Shown: positions 1-8,621 of the stretch, in pieces
Numbering within the stretch: position 1 is the stretch's first letter
Layout: every line of letters starts with the position of its first letter
From: IH12 sp041987265
Lineage (GTDB): Bacteria > Pseudomonadota > Alphaproteobacteria > Caulobacterales > Hyphomonadaceae
Direction: 5' to 3'
Length of the DNA stretch: 35,947 nucleotides
Assembly (NCBI GenBank): GCA_041987265.1
Contig: JBHIWT010000012.1
Location: forward strand, 1 to 35,947
The notes under the pieces: generated by a model
Seen by the model: only the letters and a program-made list of their open reading frames with translations
Told to the model about the DNA's origin: nothing
Databases searched by the model: none
Translations under genes and position numbers: made by a program

Positions 1-300
1 GGGGTTGCGCCCGGTCATTACTGCGCTCACGAGATCGTCCCGCAACCCGGCTTCAATTCCCGCATCCGACAGGATCGAGCCATCCCCAGACGGGGCTGGT
101 CGATGCGCGGCGTACATGCTGTCGATGAGAGCAGGCTGGATGATGTATTTGAGTACGACTTTGGCGTGGCGCTGGAGGTCGCCATCGCGATCCGAGTCGG
201 GGCAGAGGACGACACATGACCGCGACTTGTTTCGGTTAACGCTGTCCTCGTCGATCACCGCGCGGAACAGCGGCCAGTCGCTCAGATCATAATTCGACAT
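1..300 (-). CDS. Partial protein, nucleoside deoxyribosyltransferase/TIR-like fold (5' part only)
   Basis: The minus strand is open from an ATG at 300 to the window edge, so about 100 N-terminal residues are visible and the C-terminus is missing. After a short leader there is a hydrophobic strand (CVVLCPDSDRDGD), a helix with YIIQPAL, a GSI turn, and then DDLVSAVMTGRNP. This order resembles proteins of the nucleoside 2-deoxyribosyltransferase/TIR-like superfamily, where a strand is followed by IIkPAL, a GsI helix and aDlVIaDlTgrNPNVFYELG. The YELG part and the catalytic glutamate would lie outside the window. Such domains are common as stand-alone proteins and as effectors in bacterial immune systems, but one fragment cannot decide the role. 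The stretch from 301 to the fba stop at 461 has no other gene, so this gene has its own upstream region. Reading frame: fairly sure. Family: moderate. Confidence 0.6.
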   Translation of the reverse strand, partial: MSNYDLSDWPLFRAVIDEDSVNRNKSRSCVVLCPDSDRDGDLQRHAKVVLKYIIQPALIDSMYAAHRPAPSGDGSILSDAGIEAGLRDDLVSAVMTGRNP

Positions 301-350
301 GACCACGGACACTCAAACGCACGGCGGTCAGCCGCACTCCAACTAGTGGT

Positions 351-364
351 CACGCTGCAGCGTG
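351..364. promoter_or_regulatory. 14-bp perfect palindrome upstream of the left-edge gene
   Basis: CACGCTGCAGCGTG reads the same on both strands and centres about 57 bp upstream of the ATG at 300. Its size and place suit a dimeric repressor operator or a promoter-proximal dyad, but no known binding site is recognised. It could be chance, since short GC-rich dyads are frequent in such genomes. Confidence 0.3.
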
Positions 365-429
365 GCGCACAACTCGATAACGATACTACGCAAGACTCCT
401 GCCACTACTTGCAAGTGACGGGAGATAGC

Positions 430-454
430 GGCGCTCGCCTGAAGGGCGAGCGCC
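430..454 (-). terminator. Hairpin after the fba operon
   Basis: A perfect 10-bp stem (GGCGCTCGCC paired with GGCGAGCGCC, loop TGAAG) starts 7 bp beyond the fba stop codon. No clear T-run follows on the minus strand, so it may act as a weak intrinsic terminator or as a 3' end that protects the mRNA. Its position at the end of the tkt-gap-pgk-fba run supports a transcript end. Confidence 0.6.
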
Positions 455-460
455 CGGCGG

Positions 461-1354
461 CTAGCCTGCGCGCGACGCCTGGAAGATGCTGTCGATAGTC
501 GACGCCAGCATGGCGTCAAAATCCGCGTCCGCCTGCTGGTCGGACAGGCCTTCGGTCAGCGCCCGCGAGAAGCTGGCGATCACGCCCGCATTCTGCGCCA
601 GCCGGTTGTTGGCCTCTTCACGTGAATAGCCGCCGGACAGTGCGACGACCCGCATGCATCGCGGGTGATCAACCAGCGGTTTGTAGTGGTTCGCCGTCTC
701 CGGAAGCGTCAGCTTCAGCATCACCTGCTTGTCGCCGGGCAGGGCGTCGAGCTGCTTCGCTATCGCGGCCAGCAGCAGGTCTTCGGCTTGCGCCTTGTCG
801 CTGATCGAAATCGTGACTTCCGGTTCGATGATCGGCACCAGGCCATGGCCGAGGATCTGATTTCCGACCTCGAACTGCTGTTCGACGACGGCCGAGACGC
901 CATCGGGGTTCGCCGCATCGATGACAGAGCGCATCTTTGTGCCGAACACGCCCTTGGCGACGGCGCGCTCAAGCAGCGCGTCCAGTTCCGGCATCGGCTT
1001 CATTACCTTTGCGCCGCTCGCGGATTCCGCGAGACCCTTGTCGACCTTAAGGAAGGGAACAACCTTGCGGCTCTCCCAGAGATATTGAGCTGTCGGAACC
1101 CCGTCGATCTCGCCGTCCATCGTGCGCTCGAACAGGATCGCGCCCATCACCTTGTCGCCGGTGAAGGCTGGCGATTTGATGATCCGCGCGCGCATTTTGT
1201 GGATCAGCGCGAACATCTCCTCGTCGTTGGAATATGCACTTTCCTCGATGCCATATTGCTTCAGCGCTTTCGGCGTCGAGCCGCCGGACTGGTCCAGCGC
1301 GGCGATAAAACCATCCTTGGAGGCGGCCTGCTGCTTCATTTCAGGCGTGGTCAT
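461..1354 (-). CDS. fda: Fructose-bisphosphate aldolase, class I
   Basis: The enzyme cleaves fructose 1,6-bisphosphate to dihydroxyacetone phosphate and glyceraldehyde 3-phosphate through a Schiff base, in the cytosol. The 297 residues match the bacterial class I type found in Staphylococcus (Fda) along the whole length: GFIAALDQSGGSTPKAL near the start, FLKVDKGLAE around 101-110, FGTKMRS around 137-143, IIEPEV with Glu177, VMLKLTLP with the predicted Schiff-base Lys214, and VALSGGYSR around 238-245. It is not the zinc class II enzyme that often accompanies this gene order. It lies 35 bp after pgk on the same strand and closes the cluster before a hairpin. The start ATG at 1354 gives the usual family length. 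Very sure of the function; the symbol could equally be written fba. Confidence 0.95.
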   Translation of the reverse strand: MTTPEMKQQAASKDGFIAALDQSGGSTPKALKQYGIEESAYSNDEEMFALIHKMRARIIKSPAFTGDKVMGAILFERTMDGEIDGVPTAQYLWESRKVVPFLKVDKGLAESASGAKVMKPMPELDALLERAVAKGVFGTKMRSVIDAANPDGVSAVVEQQFEVGNQILGHGLVPIIEPEVTISISDKAQAEDLLLAAIAKQLDALPGDKQVMLKLTLPETANHYKPLVDHPRCMRVVALSGGYSREEANNRLAQNAGVIASFSRALTEGLSDQQADADFDAMLASTIDSIFQASRAG

Positions 1355-1389
1355 CTCGTCGGTCCTCTCGTCACATCTACAAACTTGAA

Positions 1390-2586
1390 TTACTGGCTTT
1401 TCAGCGCCTCAACGCCGGGCAGGGCCTTGCCTTCCATCCATTCAAGGAAGGCGCCGCCGGCGGTAGAGACGAAAGTGAAGTCGTCTTTGACCCCTGCGTG
1501 GTTAAGCGCAGAGACAGTGTCGCCGCCACCGGCCACTGCGGTCAACTCGCCAGCCTTCGCCAGGCGGGCGGCTTCCTGGGCGGCGTCAACGGTGCCTTTG
1601 TCAAAAGGCGGGATCTCGAACACGCCCAAAGGACCGTTCCAGATCAGCGTCTTGGAGTTGCCCATCGCGCGTTTCAGGCGCGCAACGGTTTCCGGACCGG
1701 CGTCGAGAATACGTTCGTGATCATCAACCGCGCCGAGATTGCGTACCCGCGTCGGCACGCCCTTGGCCATTTGCTCGGCGACCACAATGTCCAGCGGGAG
1801 GAACAATTTGCAGTTGTTCTGGCCCGCCAGCTTGATGATCTCGCGCGCCGTTTCGGCCAGATCCTTTTCGCAGTAGGAGGCGCCGACCTCGTGGCCCTGC
1901 GCATACAGGAAGGTGTTGGCCATGCCGCCGCCGATCGCGAGCTTGTCCAATTTGGTGACGAGGTTCTTGAGCAGGTCCAGCTTGGTCGAAACCTTCGAGC
2001 CGCCGACAATCCCCAGCACGGGGCGTTGCGGAGTGCCGAGTGCTGCATCGAGCGCCTCAAGTTCAAGGCGCATGTTTTCGCCCGCGAAAGCGGGCAGGGC
2101 GCGCGCAAGACCTTCGGTTGAAGCGTGAGCGCGGTGTGCGGCGGAGAAGGCATCATTGACATAGATGTCGCCGAGCCTTGCCAGCTCCTCAACGAATGCT
2201 GGATCATTCGACTCTTCGCCGGGCTGGTAGCGGATGTTCTCCAGCAGCGCGACGTCGCCATCGGCCATCGCGCCAATCACGGACGATGCAGCCGCGCCAA
2301 CACAATCCTCGGCGAACGCAACGGGCCTGCCCAGAAGATTCGAAAGCGGTTCCACGATCGGACGCAGGCTCATCTCGGGAACCCGTTTGCCTTTCGGGCG
2401 ATCGAAGTGCGCCAGCAACACGGTCTTCGCGCCCGCCGCGGAGAGCTTCTCAATTGTCGGCAAGGCGGCTTTCAGTCTTGTGTCGTCCGTGACCGCACCG
2501 CTTTCCATCGGAACATTGAAATCGACACGAACAAGCGCGGTCTTACCGGACAGCTCAACGTCGTCGAGAGTAGGGAATTGGTTCAT
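1390..2586 (-). CDS. pgk: Phosphoglycerate kinase
   Basis: This cytosolic enzyme transfers phosphate from 1,3-bisphosphoglycerate to ADP, the first ATP-making step of glycolysis, and runs in reverse in gluconeogenesis. At 398 residues it has the normal length. Visible signatures in order are ALVRVDFNVP near the N-terminus, LLAHFDRPKG (the site usually written SHLGRPKG), ALLENIRYQPGEE, NDAFSAAHRAHAS, GIVGGSKVSTK, AIGGGMANTFL, LIWNGPLGVFE and the C-terminal VAGGGDTVSAL and STAGGAFLEW nucleotide-binding loops. No key residue looks lost. It stands 24 bp after the small secreted-protein gene and 35 bp before the aldolase gene, consistent with one transcript carrying consecutive glycolytic steps. 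Confidence 0.97.
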   Translation of the reverse strand: MNQFPTLDDVELSGKTALVRVDFNVPMESGAVTDDTRLKAALPTIEKLSAAGAKTVLLAHFDRPKGKRVPEMSLRPIVEPLSNLLGRPVAFAEDCVGAAASSVIGAMADGDVALLENIRYQPGEESNDPAFVEELARLGDIYVNDAFSAAHRAHASTEGLARALPAFAGENMRLELEALDAALGTPQRPVLGIVGGSKVSTKLDLLKNLVTKLDKLAIGGGMANTFLYAQGHEVGASYCEKDLAETAREIIKLAGQNNCKLFLPLDIVVAEQMAKGVPTRVRNLGAVDDHERILDAGPETVARLKRAMGNSKTLIWNGPLGVFEIPPFDKGTVDAAQEAARLAKAGELTAVAGGGDTVSALNHAGVKDDFTFVSTAGGAFLEWMEGKALPGVEALKSQ

Positions 2587-2610
2587 GATTCCGTTCGGAC
2601 AGTTGCTTGG

Positions 2611-3057
2611 TTACTTCAGGGGGTGGTTAAATAGTGTTCCGGCCCGGCACTGGCGTAGGCAGTCGGACGCATCGTGTCCGCGGTCTTCCGGGAACGAGAT
2701 ACCGCTCGTGAACCCGAAGAACCGGGGGTCATCACAATAGCCGTCCCCTGCGCTGTCGCTCGCGTCGTCGCCGAAATCCTGAGCGGCGCAATTCGTTGGC
2801 TGCAGATTCTGCGGATCGAACCACATAGTTGCTCCAGCGGCGACAGCCGCACGGCAGTCCGCAGCGTCGCCGCCAACCGCCGTCCAGTCCACGTCTTCCG
2901 TAGTGCGCGGTCCGACGAAGCGCGCGTCATCGCACTCGCCGTCGTGGGCGTATTCGGAAGAGTTGTCGCCATACTCGATCGCCTGAGCGGCTGCGGCGGG
3001 AGAAAGCGACAAGCCGATGACAAGCGCCATCGCGATACGCGCGAGGTGGTTCATCAA
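2611..3057 (-). CDS. Small secreted protein with two Asp/Cys-rich repeats
   Basis: This 148-residue protein starts with a Sec signal peptide (residues 1-24, hydrophobic core MALVIGLSLS, cut near AAAAQA). The mature part holds two related units. Residues 29-68 have YGDNSSEYAHDGECDDARF and later GGDAADC. Residues 95-133 have FGDDASDSAGDGYCDDPRF and later RGHDASDC. Each unit therefore has a GDxxSxxxxDGxCDDxRF core and a closing DAxDC. The acidic spacing suggests metal (perhaps calcium) binding and the cysteines suggest disulfides in the periplasm, both by inference. Such units also occur attached to secreted peptidases. The gene sits 6 bp after gap and 24 bp before pgk on the same strand, so it is probably co-transcribed with cytosolic glycolytic enzymes, which is an odd place for an exported protein. 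Function unknown. Confidence 0.85.
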   Translation of the reverse strand: MMNHLARIAMALVIGLSLSPAAAAQAIEYGDNSSEYAHDGECDDARFVGPRTTEDVDWTAVGGDAADCRAAVAAGATMWFDPQNLQPTNCAAQDFGDDASDSAGDGYCDDPRFFGFTSGISFPEDRGHDASDCLRQCRAGTLFNHPLK

Positions 3058-3063
3058 TCCCTC

Positions 3064-4071
<1,008 letters not shown>

Positions 4072-4123
4072 TGAAGTGTCCTCTGGTGCTGGAAATTAAG
4101 CCCTTGAGTGCAGATTCGGGGCC

Positions 4124-4148
4124 GACCGCCCCTTAACTGAGGGCGGTC
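4124..4148 (-). terminator. Hairpin between tkt and gap
   Basis: An 8-bp perfect stem, GACCGCCC and GGGCGGTC with a 9-nt loop, lies about 60 bp after the tkt stop and 52 bp before the gap start. There is no T-run, so it may be a partial terminator or a processing or stability element that uncouples tkt from gap-pgk-fba levels. Confidence 0.45.
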
Positions 4149-4208
4149 ATAGGTGGATTTTGCTCAAAAGTGGAGTGAGGTGGACCTGAAAGTTGAGACG
4201 AACTGGTC

Positions 4209-6185
4209 CTAATCACTCCCCAAGCGCGACTTGACCATTGCGGCAACCGCTTCTGCGGTGATGCCGAAATGTTCGAACAGGACCTTTGCCGGCGCCGACG
4301 CGCCGAAATCGGCCATGCCGACGAACCCGCCGTCCCCACCAATCCAGCGGTCCCATCCGCTCCGCACGCCGGCCTCTACTGCAAAACGCTGCAGGTCTCC
4401 GCCCAGCACATCCTCCCGATAGGCCTCCGGTTGGGCCGCGAACAGCTCGAAAGAGGGCATCGAAACCACCCGCGCGCCAATGCCTTCTGCAGCCAGGGCC
4501 GCCTGCGCCGCAATCGCAACCTGGACCTCTGACCCGGTAGCCAGCAGCACAGCCTTTTCCGCTTCCTTGGCGGGCGACAGCACATAGCCGCCCTTGGCGC
4601 TGAGATTGTCGTCAACATGCGTGGTGCGAACCGGCGCGACGCCCTGGCGAGTCAGCACCATAACGCTTGGCCGGTCTTCCGCCTCCAACGCCAGCTTCCA
4701 GCACTCCGCCGCTTCCACGCCGTCAGCCGGACGGAACACATTCAGGTTCGGGATCGCGCGCAGCGCGGCGACGTGTTCGACTGGCTGGTGCGTTGGGCCG
4801 TCTTCACCGACGCCGATGGAATCGTGCGTCATGACATGGATGACGCGAATCCCCATCAACGCGCCGAGCCGGATCGACGGACGCGAATAATCGGAAAACA
4901 CCAGAAATGTGCCGGAGTAGGGGATAATGCCGCCGTGGAGCGCCATGCCGTTCATCGCCGCCGCCATGGCGTGTTCGCGCACACCGTAATGGATGTAGCG
5001 ACCGGCGTAGTCCTCGGCCGACAATGGCGACATCGCCTTCGTCTTTGTGTTGTTAGATCCCGACAGGTCGGCCGACCCACCGATCATCTCGGGGATCATC
5101 GCGGTCAGCGGTTCCAGCGCGGCGCCCGACCACGCCCTTGTCGCCTTCGACTCACCGCCTTCGACAACCTTTTGCTTGTGCGCATCAATCGCTGCGCCGA
5201 GCCCTTCAGGCAGTTCGCCTGCCAGCGCCGAAAGGAACTCACCTTTCTTGTCCGAGGCCGAGAGTCGCGCTTCCCAATCAGCCTGCGCTCCCTTGGAGCG
5301 TTCGCCTGCTTGGCGCCAAGCAGCCGTGATCTCCTCAGGAACTTCGAACGGCGCGTGCGGCCAGCCGATGTTCTCACGGATGCCGGCGATCTCTTCCGCG
5401 CCGTACGGGCCGCCATGCGCCGGACCCGTGCCGGCAAGCTTCGGCGCACCGTAACCAATAATGGTCTTGCACGCGATCATAACCGGCATGTCGCTGGACT
5501 TGGCGGCCGCAAGCGCCGCGCGCACCTCGTCCGGATTGTGCCCGTCGATACGCGACACGCTCCACCCCGACGCCTCGAACCGTTTCAGCTGGTCTGTACT
5601 GTCAGAGATTCCGGTCGAGCCGTCGATCGTCACTGCGTTGTCGTCGAACAGGACGATCAGCTTGTTCAGCCGCAAGTGCCCGGCCAGCGTGATCGCTTCC
5701 TGCGATATTCCTTCCATCAGGCAGCCGTCCCCGGCGATCACCCAGGTGTTGTGATCGACGAGGTCATCGCCGAACCGGGCGTTGAGGTGGCGTTCGGCGA
5801 TCGCCATGCCGACAGCGTTGGCGAGCCCCTGGCCAAGCGGGCCGGTTGTCGTCTCCACGCCTGCCGTATGGCCATATTCCGGGTGCCCCGGCGTCTTCGA
5901 ATCGAGCTGCCGGAAATTGCGTATCTCGTCCATCGTCACGTCGGCATAGCCGGTCAGGTGAAGCAGTGAGTACAGCAGCATCGATCCGTGCCCTGCCGAC
6001 AGGACGAACCGGTCCCGGTCGGCCCAGTCAGGCGCGGCTGGGTCGAATTTCAAGAACTCGGTGAACAGTACTGTCGCAACATCCGCCATCCCCAGCGGCA
6101 GGCCGACATGCCCGCTCTTGGCCTGTTCCACCGCATCCATCGACAGCGCCCGGATCGCGTTCGCAAGATCGGAATGTGATGGCAT
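4209..6185 (-). CDS. tkt: Transketolase
   Basis: This thiamine-diphosphate enzyme moves two-carbon units between sugar phosphates in the non-oxidative pentose phosphate pathway. The 658 residues have the normal transketolase build. The N-terminal part has SGHVGLPLGMAD with His26, LSAGHGSMLLY, TGPLGQGLANAVGMA and the ThDP/Mg motif GDG at 152-154 ending in Asn183 (DDNAVTIDGST). The middle pyrimidine-binding domain has YIHYGVREHAMAAAMNG and THDSIGVGEDGPTHQPVEH. The C-terminal domain ends with the usual GSD residues. The SGHVGLPLG form departs slightly from the commoner SGHPGAPMG but keeps the catalytic His. It is the first gene of the minus-strand carbon cluster, divergent from the coiled-coil/zapA pair across about 125 bp. 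Confidence 0.96.
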   Translation of the reverse strand: MPSHSDLANAIRALSMDAVEQAKSGHVGLPLGMADVATVLFTEFLKFDPAAPDWADRDRFVLSAGHGSMLLYSLLHLTGYADVTMDEIRNFRQLDSKTPGHPEYGHTAGVETTTGPLGQGLANAVGMAIAERHLNARFGDDLVDHNTWVIAGDGCLMEGISQEAITLAGHLRLNKLIVLFDDNAVTIDGSTGISDSTDQLKRFEASGWSVSRIDGHNPDEVRAALAAAKSSDMPVMIACKTIIGYGAPKLAGTGPAHGGPYGAEEIAGIRENIGWPHAPFEVPEEITAAWRQAGERSKGAQADWEARLSASDKKGEFLSALAGELPEGLGAAIDAHKQKVVEGGESKATRAWSGAALEPLTAMIPEMIGGSADLSGSNNTKTKAMSPLSAEDYAGRYIHYGVREHAMAAAMNGMALHGGIIPYSGTFLVFSDYSRPSIRLGALMGIRVIHVMTHDSIGVGEDGPTHQPVEHVAALRAIPNLNVFRPADGVEAAECWKLALEAEDRPSVMVLTRQGVAPVRTTHVDDNLSAKGGYVLSPAKEAEKAVLLATGSEVQVAIAAQAALAAEGIGARVVSMPSFELFAAQPEAYREDVLGGDLQRFAVEAGVRSGWDRWIGGDGGFVGMADFGASAPAKVLFEHFGITAEAVAAMVKSRLGSD

Positions 6186-6310
6186 GGCTGTAGGCCCCGG
6201 ATCGCTGGATTCGGCTCACTGGTGAGACATTCCGCGCTTGCAGGCAAGGCGTTGCCGGCCGCTTTTGGGTGATTGCGCGAGGGTGCGCCTTGTCACACAC
6301 TGTGGATGAA

Positions 6311-6598
6311 ATGAGCAGCGACGACACATCGCCCCCTGATCTGCACGCGGCCGCTGACAAGCTCGCCGCCGCTGTCGAGCGCCTGGAGGAGCGACTCGAT
6401 GGCCTGTTTGACCGTCTTGAGAACAACGGTAGCTTCCATCGCGAAGCAGCCGCGTTGCGCTCGGATCGGGCCCGTCTGGCCCGTGACCTTGACGCTGCGC
6501 GCGCCCGGGAGCGGGAGTTGCAGCGTCTGGCCGACGAAGCGTCTCAAGCTCTGGGCGCCGCCATCAGCGAGGTCCGTGGCGCGCTGGGCAAGGTATAA
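6311..6598 (+). CDS. Small coiled-coil protein upstream of zapA (DUF4164-like)
   Basis: The 95-residue product has low-complexity acidic residues at the N-terminus, then two heptad-rich helices, roughly 14-45 (LAAAVERLEERLDGLFDRLE) and 50-80 (EAAALRSDRARLARDLDAAR and on), with no membrane segment or signal peptide. A short coiled-coil protein directly before zapA is a recurring arrangement in Alphaproteobacteria, where it is annotated as DUF4164. It may work with the divisome, by position only. I chose the ATG at 6311. An upstream GTG at 6269 would add 14 unlikely residues. The gene ends 24 bp before zapA, and a ribosome binding site for zapA lies in that gap. Confidence 0.75.
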   Translation: MSSDDTSPPDLHAAADKLAAAVERLEERLDGLFDRLENNGSFHREAAALRSDRARLARDLDAARARERELQRLADEASQALGAAISEVRGALGKV

Positions 6599-6622
6599 GG
6601 GCGAGGCTGAGGGAGAGGGGCA

Positions 6623-6949
6623 ATGGCCAAGGCGGAGCTGACAATCAACGGTCGGAAGTATGCGCTTGCCTGCGCGCCCGACCAGGAACCGCGCCTGCAG
6701 GAGCTTGGGGCGCAGTTTGACCGGCGCATCCAAGAGTTGATCGAGGCATTTGGCGACATAGGTCCCGAGCGGCTTTTCCTCGCAGCTGGGCTTTCACTGC
6801 TGGACGAACTGGATGCAGCAGACGCGGCCGCCGGCGGTAAGGCGTTGGACGAACGCATTGAAAATCTGGAAAGAAAAGCCGCAACCGTATTGCTCGAGGC
6901 CGCTTCGCGGATCGATTCCATCTCTCGACGCGTCGATGAGGCGAGCTGA
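6623..6949 (+). CDS. zapA: Cell division protein ZapA
   Basis: ZapA is a small cytosolic protein that bundles FtsZ filaments at the division site. The 108 residues show the typical N-terminal beta part (AELTINGRKYALACAPDQEPRLQELG) followed by a long helix used for dimer and tetramer formation, including FLAAGLSLLDELDAAD. Length and layout match the family. The start ATG at 6623 is preceded by a purine-rich ribosome binding site (GAGGGAGAGGGG). It follows the coiled-coil gene by 24 bp, so the two are probably one transcript. Its 3' neighbour is a tRNA gene on the opposite strand, leaving no room for the 6S RNA gene that follows zapA in many proteobacteria. Confidence 0.9.
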   Translation: MAKAELTINGRKYALACAPDQEPRLQELGAQFDRRIQELIEAFGDIGPERLFLAAGLSLLDELDAADAAAGGKALDERIENLERKAATVLLEAASRIDSISRRVDEAS

Positions 6950-6969
6950 CCCGGGTGAACTGGGGAAAA

Positions 6970-7045
6970 TGGTGCCGCCTAGGTGACTTGAACACCTGAC
7001 CCCCGCATTACGAATGCGATGCTCTACCAGCTGAGCTAAGGCGGC
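6970..7045 (-). tRNA. tRNA-Thr (anticodon CGT)
   Basis: Read on the minus strand, this 76-nt gene begins GCCGCC and ends GGCGGC-A-CCA, closing the acceptor stem, with the CCA encoded. A D-arm (GCTC...GAGC), an anticodon stem with the loop TTCGTAA (anticodon CGT, reading ACG threonine codons) and a T-arm with GTTCAAGTC are all present. Confidence 0.97.
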
Positions 7046-7128
7046 CTGACATGACGTCAGAGCTGGGCGCTATACCGCAATTCAACGGGCCAGTGCAAGC
7101 CAGCCAGCGCCCCTTGGCCCCAGCAGAA

Positions 7129-8619
7129 TCAGTCCTCAGGCGCGTAATCGGGGGCAGGGGGCTTGTAGGAGCGAAGCGCCGGCTCGTCGGCGTCGGCGTC
7201 TCGCTTGGCGATGGGCTGGGCCGCTGGCTTCTTCTTGCGCGTACGCGGGGTTTCGTCATCGCGCGGCGCCGGCAGCGCGACCCGGGCAAGCGCCTCCAAT
7301 TCGCGGCCGTAGGACTCATACCGGGGGTGGATCAGCTGGGCTGCGTCGCCAAACTGATAGACGAGCCGCGCCCATTCATCGTCGGTGTAGTTGAAGGCGC
7401 GGCCGTCCGGGTCGAGGTCCGACCAGTCGGGTTCGCGCGGGGCCGAGGCCGCCTGATGCGCCCATCTGTGGGCATCTTCGGTATCGCCGCGACCGCGCGC
7501 AACCGCTTCCATAAGCGTGCACAGCCGCGCCGATGGCGACTCGTTCACCAGTGGCAGTAGCGCTTCGTAGGCAGATGGCCAGTCGCCCTCGGCAATCGAG
7601 GCTTCCGCAATCAGGATGCGGCTCTCGCGGTGTTCCGGGTTGAATTCAGCAAGCGTCCGCAGCCGGCGTGCGCGGGCGCGCTGATCTTCGCCCGGTTTCA
7701 GGTCGGCCCACACCATCGTCAGGGCGGGGTGGGGACGATTACGCCAGGCTGTCTCCAGTATCGACTGCGCCTTGCCAGCGCGTCCTGCGGCAAGCGCAAG
7801 GCGCGCCGCGATCACCGCAGCGGGCGGGAAGCCTGGCGCCGCCTTCAAGGCGTCCAGCGCCAGACGCTCAGCTTCACCAGCGTCCTGCGTGCGCTTTTCG
7901 GCGGCCTCGGCCGTCAGCAACACCGCTCTGCGGCGCCGAACGCCGTCGGCGGTCAGGATGGAGCGTTTCTCACCATCCGCCAGCGTGGCGATAGCACCGG
8001 CCCAGTCGCCCGACTTGGTCTGGAATTCCAGCATTGAAAGAAATGGCCAAGGAGCCTGCGACTTCAACTCGATTGCGGATTGGGCGTGCAGGATCGCTGT
8101 CCGGTGGTCGCCACGCTTGATCGCGGCGGCCGCCAGGCCGCGCAGGCCCGCCAATTCGCCGCCTTTCTCGCGCGCAAGATCGGAATAGGCGCGCTCGGCC
8201 TCAAGCCAGTTCTCGTTGGCTTCATGCGCCCGCGCCCGCAGCAACATCGCCAGCTTGCGCGAGCCGAGCCCGTCTTCATCAATCTGCAGAATGCGGCCCG
8301 CCGCACGCGCCGCCGCCGCCGCATCGCCGCCTTCGGCCGCCAGCAGGCCTTCAGCGATGGATTCGCGCGCCCGCTTGCTGCGCAGCCGCTTTGCTGTGCG
8401 GGAGATACGACCCGGAAGGTCCCATACCCAACCGAACATCCACCAGACCACCGCCATGACCGCGCCGATCACGACCGCTACCAGCGCCAGCGCCGCCCGC
8501 GATGTAGAGCCTTCAAACCCGGGCCCCTCGAAGGAAATCTCGTTAGGCGACTGAACCGCCCACAAGACGGCGCCCATCGCCACGAGCACGATGACAATCA
8601 GACCAGTAAAGCGCGCCAC
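7129..8619 (-). CDS. hemY: HemY-like inner-membrane TPR protein
   Basis: Residues 1-25 and about 43-68 are two membrane segments (LIVIVLVAMGAVLWAV; ALALVAVVIGAVMAVVWWMF). They are followed by a short basic linker and a long alpha-helical tetratricopeptide-like region to about residue 430, ending in a charged, proline-rich tail. This is the proteobacterial HemY (HemY_N) type, which is found with haem-synthesis genes but is not the protoporphyrinogen oxidase of the same name. The exact role is not settled; the repeats probably scaffold partners on the periplasmic or cytoplasmic face. It starts 2 bp after the Mic60-like gene stop and is last in hemC-hemD-mic60-hemY. No catalytic motif is visible. 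Confidence 0.88.
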   Translation of the reverse strand: MARFTGLIVIVLVAMGAVLWAVQSPNEISFEGPGFEGSTSRAALALVAVVIGAVMAVVWWMFGWVWDLPGRISRTAKRLRSKRARESIAEGLLAAEGGDAAAAARAAGRILQIDEDGLGSRKLAMLLRARAHEANENWLEAERAYSDLAREKGGELAGLRGLAAAAIKRGDHRTAILHAQSAIELKSQAPWPFLSMLEFQTKSGDWAGAIATLADGEKRSILTADGVRRRRAVLLTAEAAEKRTQDAGEAERLALDALKAAPGFPPAAVIAARLALAAGRAGKAQSILETAWRNRPHPALTMVWADLKPGEDQRARARRLRTLAEFNPEHRESRILIAEASIAEGDWPSAYEALLPLVNESPSARLCTLMEAVARGRGDTEDAHRWAHQAASAPREPDWSDLDPDGRAFNYTDDEWARLVYQFGDAAQLIHPRYESYGRELEALARVALPAPRDDETPRTRKKKPAAQPIAKRDADADEPALRSYKPPAPDYAPED

Positions 8620-8621
8620 GA

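Noticed and set aside
665..1720. 351-codon open frame on the plus strand
   Set aside because: Antisense to fba and the end of pgk; no recognisable protein features.
4617..5969. 450-codon open frame on the plus strand
   Set aside because: Antisense to transketolase, with an arginine-rich product lacking any domain.
7046..7060. Inverted repeat CTGACATGACGTCAG next to the tRNA
   Set aside because: Only a 5-bp stem; it may be part of the tRNA promoter region but is too short to call.
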